Shown here piece by piece: positions 1-7,200 of a DNA stretch of 14,390 nt. Position 1 is the stretch's first letter; each line of letters opens with the position of its first letter. The stretch is from DASVLX01 sp035552275. Lineage in GTDB: Bacteria; Actinomycetota; Actinomycetes; Mycobacteriales; Pseudonocardiaceae. Under the pieces are notes generated by a model. The model saw only the letters and a list, made by a program, of their open reading frames with translations. It searched no databases and was not told the origin of the DNA. Made by a program: the position numbers and the translations under genes. The stretch covers positions 1-14,390 of the forward strand of contig DASZLR010000137.1 in NCBI GenBank assembly GCA_035552275.1, written 5' to 3'.

Positions 1-618
1 GTGCTCACCCTGTGCCCCTTTCTGGGGTTGCTGTATTTGCTGCTGGCGCAGGTCGCCGCCACCGATCCGCGGTTTCTGCGGCACAGCAGGGTAAGTCTCC
101 AGGACAGCCTCGGTCTCAGAATCTTGCGGAAAACCCGCACCCGATCGACGGCGGCATGCGCAAGGAGCCTCGCATGCCGCCGTCTCAGTTCCGATGTGGT
201 CAGCAAGCTGTACAGCGCGGAGGGCACCGCGTCGCTGCGGGCCATTCTGACTCTGGTGGGCATTCTCGGCCTGTCCTACGCCGGGGTCGCCTGGATCGAC
301 ACCATCCGCCACGGCTTGCGGTCGGTATGGGCCGGAGGATCGGGTGCGGCCGTGGTGGGTGCGGACGTTGTCACAGTGGTTGGCGCTGCTGGCCGCGCTG
401 GTCAGTGTTCTGGTGGTGGTCGGATTCGCGGCGTGCGGTCGGCGGCCGTGGTGTCCGGGGTCGGCCTGAGCCTGTTGGCGGCCGTCGCGATGGCGCTGCT
501 GCCACTGGCGCTGTCCGATCCGTACGGGATCGTGGTGGTGATCCTCGCGCTGATGCTGTGGGTCAGCGCCTCGGTCCGAGTCATGCGCGCCATGGCCGTG
601 TGGTCCGCCACCACCTGA
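1..618 (+). pseudogene. Decayed YihY/BrkB-family membrane protein (5' end outside window)
   Basis: An open frame runs from the window edge to a TGA at 616-618, but no single frame reads as one sensible protein. Frame 1 gives a hydrophobic start (CPFLGLLYLLLAQVAA), then SAEGTASLRAILTLVGILGLSYAGVAWIDTIRHGLRSVW at about 208-330, which resembles the second membrane segment and following amphipathic part of YihY/BrkB proteins. From about 332 to 430 the coding-like, hydrophobic reading moves to frame 2 (PEDRVRPWW, then QWLALLAALVSVLVVVGF); that frame stops at 467-469. Frame 1 then resumes with a membrane segment and the family-like C-terminus DPYGIVVVILALMLWVSASVR...AVWSAT. The two shifts compensate. 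About 70 residues expected between the third and last membrane segments also seem to be missing. I therefore read it as a pseudogene of an inner-membrane protein of unknown function; two sequencing errors plus a divergent protein is the alternative. The family call comes from motif recall, not a search. Confidence 0.5.
147..184. repeat. Perfect 14-bp inverted repeat (hairpin) inside the decayed BrkB gene
   Basis: GACGGCGGCATGCG (147-160) and its exact reverse complement CGCATGCCGCCGTC (171-184) flank a 10-base spacer, CAAGGAGCCT. The stem is very GC-rich and would be highly stable. No T-run follows on the plus strand (next bases TCAGTTCC), so it is not a canonical intrinsic terminator. It lies between the first and second membrane-segment remnants, where the translated sequence is arginine/cysteine-rich and unlike the family, which suggests inserted or degenerated sequence. 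Confidence 0.8.
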
Positions 619-648
619 CACCGGATCAACCCGATCATCGTTCTGTCG

Positions 649-662
649 GATTGTCGACAATC
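649..662. repeat. 14-bp perfect palindrome downstream of the toxin gene
   Basis: GATTGTCGACAATC is a fully self-complementary 14-mer in the 63-base gap between the convergent decayed BrkB gene and the PIN-like toxin gene. It could be a protein-binding site or a chance palindrome; with no spacer it is a poor terminator stem. Its role is unknown. Confidence 0.45.
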
Positions 663-681
663 GACGGAACGGAACGGCACG

Positions 682-1071
682 TTACGACGGCCACGTCCGG
701 CGGAGACCATCGGCGTTGACCGCATATGCAGCCGGACCGCCGCGAGACACGGCCCGATAGATCTGTTCCTGAGCTCGATGAAAGCGGCTAATCATATCGA
801 CTCTCAGCAGTCGCTGATTGTCGAGATAGAAAAGAACCGCCCGGTACAACTCCAACGGAGCGCGCTCGGTCGGCCGCCCCTTGATCCTGCCGTCCTTGCA
901 CAGTGGTATCCAACCGCGTTCAAGGCCGTACGAAAGCCATTCTTGATCGGCGACGTCCTGCGCGTCATTCGGAAAGTGCTGCGTTGCCCGGTGTACAGTC
1001 CAGCCATGATCGGCCAGTCCCTCGGCAACGCCCCGCCCCAGGCCGCGATCCAGAAAGAACTCAGGCGGCAC
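682..1071 (-). CDS. VapC45-type PIN-like toxin (putative ribonuclease)
   Basis: This 129-residue protein resembles the VapC45 PIN-like family, predicted metal-dependent RNases that act as toxins and are held inactive by the antitoxin encoded just upstream. Visible features are an N-terminal strand with an acidic residue (EFFLDRGLGRGVAEGL, D8), a central DAQDVADQEWL segment with D39 and E44, and a strand ending in CKDGRIKGRPTERAPL (K59, D60, E69). Acidic residues in these positions fit a PIN active site. The C-terminus (YAVNADGLRRTW) looks intact. The start is GTG at 1071-1069, inside the antitoxin gene and overlapping its last 11 bases, the usual sign of translational coupling in toxin-antitoxin operons. 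The stop is TAA at 684-682. Base composition is more AT-rich than in the flanking housekeeping genes, consistent with transfer. The family call is good; toxicity and RNA target are inference. Confidence 0.8.
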   Translation of the reverse strand: MPPEFFLDRGLGRGVAEGLADHGWTVHRATQHFPNDAQDVADQEWLSYGLERGWIPLCKDGRIKGRPTERAPLELYRAVLFYLDNQRLLRVDMISRFHRAQEQIYRAVSRGGPAAYAVNADGLRRTWPS

Positions 1072-1711
1072 GAGCCACCCTGCAGATAGCTTCGACCTGC
1101 TCCCGGGTCATGTCGTACTCATAGGCGACGTCTTCCAACGGCTCGCCAGCCAGCCACAAGTCGACAACCGCATCGACAGGCACCTTCGTCGTCTCGACAA
1201 CGGGCGCGCCACGACCGAACCGCGGATCAATGATGACCGGCGCCACATCGGGATATTGGCGGAGCCGAAGGCGAGCGGGAAACTCGTCGTCAGCATCCCA
1301 ACTGATGTATCGGAGATAGTCGTTTATAATCTCACGAATCGGTTGTTGCCCGTCACCGATCCGAGCCAAGTTGTCATCCGCATAGTGGATGAAAATATCG
1401 ACGCCATCGGTCGCGATTCGCTTGGTCGCCAGCCCATAGGGAGTGTCAAACTCCTTGCGCACGTCGGCCGCGGCTTGCCGAACCTTACTTTTCGTCAAAC
1501 CAAGATCGCGCAACGAACGAAGCACATACGCCTCGACCACCGCCACGAACGGCATCGATGGCCAGCCTCGTTTCTCAGGCTCAACCCGGTGCACCAACGG
1601 GGCGCCGTTGGCCTTCTCGTGCAACCAGTAGTACACGGTGTCCGGCGGGATCTGCAGATACCGGGCGGCGTCCTGGGGAGTGAACAGCGGATCGGTGAAC
1701 TTATCGACCAT
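1061..1711 (-). CDS. VapB45-type antitoxin with HTH and DUF433 domains
   Basis: This 216-residue protein opens with a helix-turn-helix (TPQDAARYLQIPPDTVYYWLHE, residues 11-32) like those that bind operator DNA. A linker region of about 120 residues follows, then a C-terminal DUF433 domain (VIIDPRFGRGAPVVETTKVPVDAVVDLWLAG..., about 158-213) with the typical pattern of basic strand, 'P-V' strand, and a second small HTH ending in TREQVEAICRVA. This layout matches antitoxins of the VapB45 kind, which neutralise a partner toxin and repress their own promoter. The ATG at 1711 has a strong ribosome site (GGAGG, seven bases upstream). The toxin gene overlaps its 3' end by 11 bases. A short palindrome with a -10-like box lies 29-39 bases upstream. 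The domain calls are firm; the pairing with the toxin rests on adjacency and on known VapBC45 loci. Confidence 0.82.
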   Translation of the reverse strand: MVDKFTDPLFTPQDAARYLQIPPDTVYYWLHEKANGAPLVHRVEPEKRGWPSMPFVAVVEAYVLRSLRDLGLTKSKVRQAAADVRKEFDTPYGLATKRIATDGVDIFIHYADDNLARIGDGQQPIREIINDYLRYISWDADDEFPARLRLRQYPDVAPVIIDPRFGRGAPVVETTKVPVDAVVDLWLAGEPLEDVAYEYDMTREQVEAICRVARAA

Positions 1712-1739
1712 GCGCCTCCCTCCACGGCTCGAATCTGCT

Positions 1740-1750
1740 TACGCAGCGTA
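1740..1750 (-). promoter_or_regulatory. Probable -10 box and operator palindrome of the toxin-antitoxin operon
   Basis: TACGC-A-GCGTA is an 11-base palindrome 29-39 bases upstream of the antitoxin start. Read on the minus strand it contains TACGCT (1750-1745), a TANNNT -10 box that would start transcription near 1738 and leave a leader of about 27 bases with the GGAGG site. No convincing -35 box is visible. A palindrome over the -10 box is where an autoregulating antitoxin would be expected to bind; this is inference. Confidence 0.35.
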
Positions 1751-1800
1751 GCGCACATCCGCGACAGAACTCCCACTGCGGCCGGCGTGTCGTTGTCTCG

Positions 1801-1926
1801 TCAGCCAAGCCCCTTGCGCCCCACGAGATGAAACACGCGACTGAGTTGGCCGTCGGGGTCTCGTTTGCTGGCTTCGAGTTCGACCGCAGCCATCGCCGCC
1901 ACCTGCTCCGAATCGGCGGTTGACAT
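1801..1926 (-). CDS. Small hypothetical protein (41 residues), possibly a remnant
   Basis: An ATG at 1926-1924 opens a 41-residue frame (MSTADSEQVAAMAAVELEA...FHLVGRKGLG) ending in TGA at 1803-1801. The peptide is charged and predicted helical in its first half; I recognise no family. Codon use is moderately actinobacterial. No good ribosome-binding site precedes it, and its start codon lies on the -35/operator region of the divergent ArsR-type gene, so any expression might be controlled by the same repressor. It could instead be the tail of an older gene broken by rearrangement, or simply not coding. Confidence 0.3.
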   Translation of the reverse strand: MSTADSEQVAAMAAVELEASKRDPDGQLSRVFHLVGRKGLG

Positions 1927-1980
1927 GCAGCCGGATGGCTGCCTACCCTCACATGCAGCTGAGCGGCTGCATGTGAGGGT
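1920..1980 (+). promoter_or_regulatory. Promoter with two tandem operators for the ArsR-SRPBCC gene
   Basis: A consensus -35 box TTGACA (1920-1925) is followed after 18 bases by TACCCT (1944-1949), a plausible -10 box. The spacer holds operator 1, ACATGCAGC (1923-1931) - six bases - GCTGC (1938-1942). Operator 2 repeats the design exactly: ACATGCAGC (1951-1959) - six bases - GCTGCATGT (1966-1974), within a perfect 15-bp inverted repeat (1945-1959 / 1966-1980). The copies are 28 bases apart. With a start near 1956, transcription would begin inside the left arm of operator 2, so the repeat is better read as a DNA-binding site than as an RNA hairpin. The ribosome site GAGGG (1975-1979) lies in the right arm. 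Autorepression by the downstream regulator is inferred. Confidence 0.75.
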
Positions 1981-1983
1981 GAG

Positions 1984-2778
1984 ATGGACGAGGTGTTCAA
2001 GGCGTTGGCCGATGCGAGCCGGCGTCGGCTGCTGGACAGCCTGAACGCCCGCAACGGCCAGAGCCTGCGCGAGTTGTGCGCGGGCTTGGACATGGCCCGG
2101 CAGTCGGTCAGCAAGCACCTGGCCGTGCTGGAGGCGGCCAACCTGGTCAGCACCTCGTGGCGCGGCCGGGAGAAGTTGCACTACCTCAACGCGGTGCCGA
2201 TCAACGCCATCGCCGACCGGTGGATCCACCACTACGACCGCAGGCGGGCGCGGGCGCTCGCCGACCTGAAACGAGCATTGGAGTCCGAACCCATGAGCAC
2301 CAACGAGTTCGTCTACACCACCTACATCAAGACCACGCCGGAACAGCTATGGCAGGCGTTGACCGATCCGGCCTTCACCAACCAGTACTGGGGCGTGCGC
2401 TTCGACACCGACTGGCAGGTCGGGTCGCCGATCACCTGGGAGCAGGAGGGGGTGAAGATCGCCGATCCGGCGCAGGTCGTCACGGCGGCCGAACCGCCCC
2501 GCACGCTCTCCTATACCTGGCACACCTTCACGCCCGAATTCGGCGAAGCGTACGACTTCGATCCGGACCAGCTCGCGGCATGGACGGCCGAGCCGCGCTC
2601 GACGGTCACCTTCGATATCGAGCCGGTCGGCGAGTTCGTCAAGCTGACCGTCACGCACAGCGGCTTCGAGCCCGGTAGCGGGGTGTTCGAGGGCATCAAC
2701 CACGGCTGGCCGGCGATCTTGTCCAGCCTGAAATCGTTGTTGGAGACCGGAGAGCCGCTACCCGCGCCGCCCAAGTGA
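1984..2778 (+). CDS. ArsR-family regulator fused to an SRPBCC (AHSA1-like) domain
   Basis: This 264-residue fusion has an N-terminal ArsR-type winged helix (about residues 1-100) with recognition helix ARQSVSKHLAVLEAANLV (38-55) and wing SWRGREKLHYLN (58-69). A START/SRPBCC domain follows (about 107-255: EFVYTTYIKTTPEQLWQALTDPAFTNQYWG ... GFEPGSGVFEGINHGWPAILSSLKSLLETG), which forms a hydrophobic ligand pocket. The ArsR part has only one cysteine in the ELCAGLDM segment, not the paired cysteines of metal sensors, so a small organic ligand bound by the SRPBCC half is more likely than metal sensing. Met104 (MSTNEF) marks the junction and resembles an SRPBCC start, suggesting that two overlapping genes were joined. 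The ATG at 1984 follows a GAGGG site. The regulator probably represses itself through the two upstream operators; the inducer is unknown and no target enzyme gene follows on this strand. Confidence 0.88.
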   Translation: MDEVFKALADASRRRLLDSLNARNGQSLRELCAGLDMARQSVSKHLAVLEAANLVSTSWRGREKLHYLNAVPINAIADRWIHHYDRRRARALADLKRALESEPMSTNEFVYTTYIKTTPEQLWQALTDPAFTNQYWGVRFDTDWQVGSPITWEQEGVKIADPAQVVTAAEPPRTLSYTWHTFTPEFGEAYDFDPDQLAAWTAEPRSTVTFDIEPVGEFVKLTVTHSGFEPGSGVFEGINHGWPAILSSLKSLLETGEPLPAPPK

Positions 2779-2786
2779 CGCGGACG

Positions 2787-2966
2787 TCAGTGGCCTTTGG
2801 TGCTGGTGAGCAGGGCGTGGAAGGCGTGGTTCGGGAGCGTGAGCGAACCGGCGTCCGGGTTCTTGGAATCCCGGATCGCCGCGATGCCCGAACCCCAACC
2901 GATCTCGACGCAGGCTCCGTTGGTGCCGCTGTAGGAACTCTTGCGCCACGCGCGCTCGGCGGTCAT
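2787..2966 (-). CDS. Small DUF397-domain protein, partner of the adjacent XRE regulator
   Basis: This 59-residue protein carries the DUF397 pattern: W(R)KSSYSG near the N-terminus (WRKSSYSGTNGACVEI, residues 7-22), then IAAIRDSKNPDAGSLTLPNHAFHALL. In actinomycetes such proteins are encoded next to XRE/DUF5753 regulators and are related to the developmental protein BldB; several are thought to antagonise or co-act with the neighbouring regulator. Here its ATG overlaps the TGA of the regulator as ATGA (2963-2966), so translation is almost certainly coupled. The stop is TGA at 2789-2787, eight bases from the end of the convergent ArsR-SRPBCC gene, leaving no room for a terminator. Family membership is clear from sequence; the antagonist role is by analogy. 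Confidence 0.88.
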   Translation of the reverse strand: MTAERAWRKSSYSGTNGACVEIGWGSGIAAIRDSKNPDAGSLTLPNHAFHALLTSTKGH

Positions 2967-3814
2967 GAGCTGGCATCTCCTTCAAGCTCGTCCACGATGC
3001 CGGCGATGAACCGGACGGACTCGGCCTCATCCAGCGCCAGCGCCAACAACTGCTCAGTGAGCTTATCGTAGGCTTGGACGTCGTCCTTCTCTTCGAGAAA
3101 CTGGCTGAACACCCGGTTTTCCAGGTTCACCACGCCAAACCGATCCGGCAGGTAGAAGCGCACGTACGGGCCGTCCAAGCCAGGATGGGCGCGATCGATA
3201 TTCGGGAGCACCCGGATGTGGATCTTCGGACGAACGGCGACCTCGATCAGAAATTTCAACTGCTCGCGTAGCACGGCCGGCCCGCCGACACGTTGCCGGA
3301 GCACGTTCTCCGTAATCAGCGCGGTGAACTCAGGACATGGAAAACGCAGCACCTGCTGTCGCTGCAAGCGGTTGGTCATCCTCCGCTGAATCTCGTCTTC
3401 TGGCAGGTCGCTGGCCTCGTTGAGCAGCGCCAGCATGTACGGGATGGTTTGCAGCAGGCCGGGCATGACGAGTGGCTCGAAGTTGACGATCTTGGTTGCC
3501 TTGGACTCGACGCGGCGCAAGGTGGCGATCTGTTCCTTGTGCGAGGTGCGCAGGGTCCAGCCGCGCTTGTCGGCGTCCAAGGCCATGGCCAGCAACGAAG
3601 CCCGGCGCTCGCCGCCTACCTTGTAGACGGCGAGCAGGCCGGCCACGTCCTCGAACTTGACGCCGCCCTTGCCGGTCTCCAACCGGCTCAGGGTCGGCCC
3701 TGAGCTGTCGATGTGCTTGCTGGCCTCGGCCAGCGTCAGTTTCGCGCCGGTGCGCAGGGCGCGCAGTTCCTCGCCCAGATGCTCGCCGCGCAGTGTGGGA
3801 TCAACGACGTCCAT
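2963..3814 (-). CDS. XRE-family regulator with DUF5753 (Scr1-type) domain
   Basis: This 283-residue DNA-binding regulator has an N-terminal helix-turn-helix (LTLAEASKHIDSSGPTLSRLETGK, residues 26-49) and a large C-terminal DUF5753 domain starting near FEPLVMPGLLQTIPYMLALL (112-131), with the family's PYVRFYLPDRFGVVNLEN region (216-233). These WhiJ/Scr1-type proteins act in actinobacterial development or in toxin-antitoxin-like pairs with DUF397 proteins, one of which overlaps this gene by ATGA. I chose the ATG at 3814 because GGAGG lies six bases upstream. Longer in-frame starts up to 3907 would add 31 residues unlike the family, and the nearest of these (the ATG at 3826) begins at the ribosome site itself. 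Direct repeats about 90-110 bases upstream may be its operator. The physiological role of this copy cannot be read from sequence. Confidence 0.9.
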   Translation of the reverse strand: MDVVDPTLRGEHLGEELRALRTGAKLTLAEASKHIDSSGPTLSRLETGKGGVKFEDVAGLLAVYKVGGERRASLLAMALDADKRGWTLRTSHKEQIATLRRVESKATKIVNFEPLVMPGLLQTIPYMLALLNEASDLPEDEIQRRMTNRLQRQQVLRFPCPEFTALITENVLRQRVGGPAVLREQLKFLIEVAVRPKIHIRVLPNIDRAHPGLDGPYVRFYLPDRFGVVNLENRVFSQFLEEKDDVQAYDKLTEQLLALALDEAESVRFIAGIVDELEGDASS

Positions 3815-3903
3815 AGGTGCCTCCATCAACGAATCGCAAGAGGCATCCATGATGTCCCAAGAGAACCGGCGACACGCGCTCTTAGCGCCCGCGCCGCTTG
3901 AGT

Positions 3904-3960
3904 TCACCCGAAAAGATCACCCGGTTTCATCGACTGAAAAAACCCGAATCGCTTGGGTGA
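3904..3960. repeat. TCACCCG direct repeats with an inverted half-site
   Basis: TCACCCG occurs at 3904-3910 and again at 3917-3923, a 13-base period; the inverted core GGGTGA follows at 3955-3960. The sites sit about 90-145 bases upstream of the XRE/DUF5753 gene, in a locally A-rich stretch (GACTGAAAAAACCCG). They look like repeated half-sites of a DNA-binding protein, most economically the adjacent regulator. The 434 bases from 3815 to 4248 otherwise hold only the ribosome site of that gene and the short remnant at 3953-4102; I see no RNA gene or intrinsic terminator. Confidence 0.45.
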
Positions 3961-4102
3961 CCGGCACTCGCAGGCCCGGCGCGGCCAGCCGGATCGGGCC
4001 GTTGAACTCGGCGGACCCGATGGCGGCTGGCCGACCGTCTACGACATCGAGACGGAGGGGATCGTGCGCCAGATCATCGATCTCATCTCCCAGGACGAAT
4101 AG
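3953..4102 (+). pseudogene. Short orphan coding-like remnant, C-terminal fragment of unknown protein
   Basis: In one plus-strand frame ending at TAG 4100-4102, the sequence reads ...RAVELGG, then PDGGWPTVYDIETEGIVRQI (4016-4075), then IDLISQDE. Third codon positions are almost all G or C, and the peptide has a normal globular mix with a terminal amphipathic helix, unlike the shadow frames nearby. The frame is open only from after the TGA at 3935-3937. The only initiation codon early in it is TTG at 3953, without a ribosome site. I read it as the surviving 3' end of a deleted gene, though a leaderless peptide of 49 residues is possible. I do not recognise the family. Confidence 0.3.
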
Positions 4103-4248
4103 CGGAATGTTCGCCGAGATACCGGCCCCGCGCTTGGGTAGTCAATCCCCCTCGACGTCTGGCTAGGTCCGCTACGCCCTGCGCCACAACCGATGCAACG
4201 ACGGCTCGGTGCGCTCCACGACGCGAACCTGTGAAGCGATGCCTGGGC

Positions 4249-7200
4249 TCAGACGGCGGTGCTTATCCCCCGGATCGACTTCAGCTCGCCCAGCAACGCC
4301 GAGGACGCCCGGATCGGATAGTCGTCCACCGACAGCGGGGTTTCCCGGCCCTGGTAGCAGACCACGATGTGCACCGGCGTGTCGCCCTTGTGGGCGGACA
4401 GCGCCGATCGCAGCTCGGCCACCGAATCGCCGTCCAGTGACGCGGCGTCGGCGCGCAGCACGAACGGCGGCGCGGTGCCGGGATTGTGCTCGGCGTCGCT
4501 GATGTCCAGGCACACCACGCCGGACCCGAACACCGACATCCGGTCCTCGCGCCAGTTCACCCGACCCTTCACCGCGACCGCCGTGTCCGGCACCAGGTCC
4601 GCGGACAGCACCGAGTACGACTTCGGGAAGAACAGCACCTCCATCGAGGCGTCCAGATCCTCCAGCGTCACGATCGCCCACGGCTCGCCGTTCTTGTTCA
4701 CCCGCCGGTCAACCGAGGCGATCATGCCGGCGACCACGACCTCACCCTCCTTGGGCGCCTCGTCCATCAGTTCGGCGATCGCCTTCGGCGCGTGCTTGCG
4801 CAGAATTCGGTCGGCGCCGTCCAGCGGGTGCGCCGACACGTACAGGCCCAGCATCTCCCGCTCGAACGCCAACAAGTTCTTCCGCGGCCATTCCTCCGGG
4901 CCGAACGTCAGGTGCGCCAACGGCGACGATGCCGCCGCAGCAGCGGGATCATCGCCGTCATCGCCGCCGCCGAAGAGGTCGAACTGGCCCAGCGCCTCCT
5001 GCCGCTTGAGCCCGGAGACCGCGTCGACGGCTTCCTCGTGCGTCTCCAGCAGCGAGCGGCGGGTGTGTCCGAACGACTCGAATGCGCCGGCCTTGATCAA
5101 CGACTCGACGGTGCGTTTGTTGCAGCACACCAGTTCCGCTTTGTCCAGGAAGTCGGTGAAGGAGGTGTAGCGGCCCTTCTTCTCCCGGGTGCCGATGATC
5201 GACTGCACCACATTCGCGCCGACGTTGCGCACCGCGCCCAGCCCGAACCGGATGTCGCTGCCCACGGCGGCGAACCGGGACGCCGAGTCGTTCACGTCCG
5301 GCGGCAGCACCTTGATGCCCATCCGCCGGCACTCGGACAGGTAGATCGCCGACCGGTCCTTGTCGTTGCGCACCGACGTGAGCAGCGCGGCCATGTACTC
5401 GGCCGGATAGTTCGCCTTGAGATACGCGGTCCAGTAGGACACCAGGCCGTATCCGGCGGTGTGCGACTTGTTGAAGGCGTAGCCCGCGAAGGGCTCCATC
5501 ACCTTCCACAGCACCGTGGCGGACTCCTCGGAGAACCCGCTGTCGACCATGCCGCCGCGGAAGTTCTCCCACTCCTTCTCGATGATCTCCTTCTTCTTCT
5601 TGCCCATCGCCCGCCGCAGCAGGTCCGCGCCGCCCATCGAGTAGCCGGCCAGGTCCCGCGCGATCTGCATCAGCTGCTCCTGGTAGACGATCAGGTGATA
5701 CGTCTCGCCGAGAATCGGCTCCAGGGCTTCCTTCAGCTCGCGGTGGATCGGCTTGATCTGCTGGCGGCCGTTCGACCGGTCGGCGTAGTCGTTGTGCGCG
5801 TTGGCCGCCATCGGGCCGGGCCGGTACAGCGCGAGCACGGCGGCGATGTCACCGAAGTGCTTGGGCGCCATCCGCTTCAGCAACTCGCGCATCGGCCCAC
5901 TGTCCAGTTGGAACACACCCAGGGTGTCGCCTTTGGACAGTAGCTCGTAGGTCGCGTTGTCATCCAGCGACAGGGTCGACAGGTCGATGTCGACGCCGTG
6001 GTTGGCCTTGACCGACTCGACGGCGTCGCCGAGCACGGTGAGGTTGCGCAGCCCCAGGAAGTCCATCTTGAGCAGCCCGATGGACTCGCACGACGGGTAG
6101 TCCCAGCCGGTGATGATCGAGCCGTCGTCACGCCGCCACAGCGGCAGCACGTCCAGCAGCGGCTGGCTGGACAGAATCACCGCGCAGGCGTGCACACCGG
6201 CGTTGCGGACCAGGCCCTCAAGCCCGCGCGCGGTGTCCATGATCCGGCCGACCTCGGCGTCCGACTGCGCCAGCTCGCGCACCTCGGTCGCCTCGTTGTA
6301 GCGCGGGTGCGCCGGGTCGAAGATGCCGGACAGCGGGATGTCCTCGGCCATCACCGGCGGCGGCAGCGCCTTGGAGATCCGGTCCGCCATGGAGAATCCC
6401 GGCTGGCCGTACAGCACCCGGGCGGCGTCCTTGATCGCCGCCTTCGTCTTGATCTTGCCGTAGGTGATCACCTGGGCGACGTTCTCGGCGCCCCACTTCT
6501 CCACGGTGTACTGCATCACCTCGCCCCGCCGGCGCTCGTCGAAGTCGAGGTCGATGTCCGGCGGCGAGATCCGCTCCGGGTTGAGGAACCGCTCGAAGAT
6601 CAGCGAGTGCTCGATCGGGTCGAGGTCGGTGATCTGCAGGAGGTACACCACCAGCGAGCCGGTGGCCGAGCCACGGCCGGGACCGACGATGATCCCCTGC
6701 GACTTCGCCCACCGCACCAGATCGCCGACGACGAGGAAGTAGCCGGCGAAGCCCATCTTGGCGATGACGCCCAGCTCGATGTCGATGCGCTCCTGGTAGC
6801 CCTCGGGCAACCCGTTCGGATAGCGCGCCGGGATGTACTTCGCCACGTCGTCGCGCAGCAGGTCGTCCTCGGTCTTGCCCGGCGGCAGCGGGAATCGAGG
6901 CATCCGGTCGACCTCGGCGAACACGTCGTCGTAGGACTCGATCCGCTCGGCGATCAGCAGCGTGTTGTCCGCGGCGCCCGCCACGCCGGTTGTCTCGGAG
7001 TCCCAGAACTCGCGCATTTCCTCGGCGGACTTGAGGTAGTAGCCGTCGCCGTCGAACTTGAACCGGTTCGGGTCGTCCAGCGTCTTGCCGGCCTGCACGC
7101 ACAGCAGCGCGGCATGGGAGGCCGCCTGGTCGGAGGTGACGTAGTGGCTGTCGTTGGTGGCCAGCGGCGGCAGCCCCAGTTCCTTGCCGAGCTTGAGCAG

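Noticed and set aside
778..1089. 103-residue plus-strand frame across the toxin gene
   Set aside because: It is antisense to the toxin, with no domain and no ribosome site.
1945..1980. RNA hairpin hiding the ribosome site of the ArsR-SRPBCC gene (riboswitch-like control)
   Set aside because: The predicted transcription start near 1956 falls inside the left arm, so the full stem would not be in the mRNA; a DNA operator explains the repeat better.
4172..4248. Possible terminator downstream of dnaE
   Set aside because: No stem followed by a T-run was found on the minus strand in this stretch.
4486..5943. Long plus-strand frame (485 residues) opposite dnaE
   Set aside because: It is rich in arginine, histidine, valine and leucine with no recognisable domain, and lies entirely antisense to a strongly conserved gene. 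High GC produces such shadow frames.
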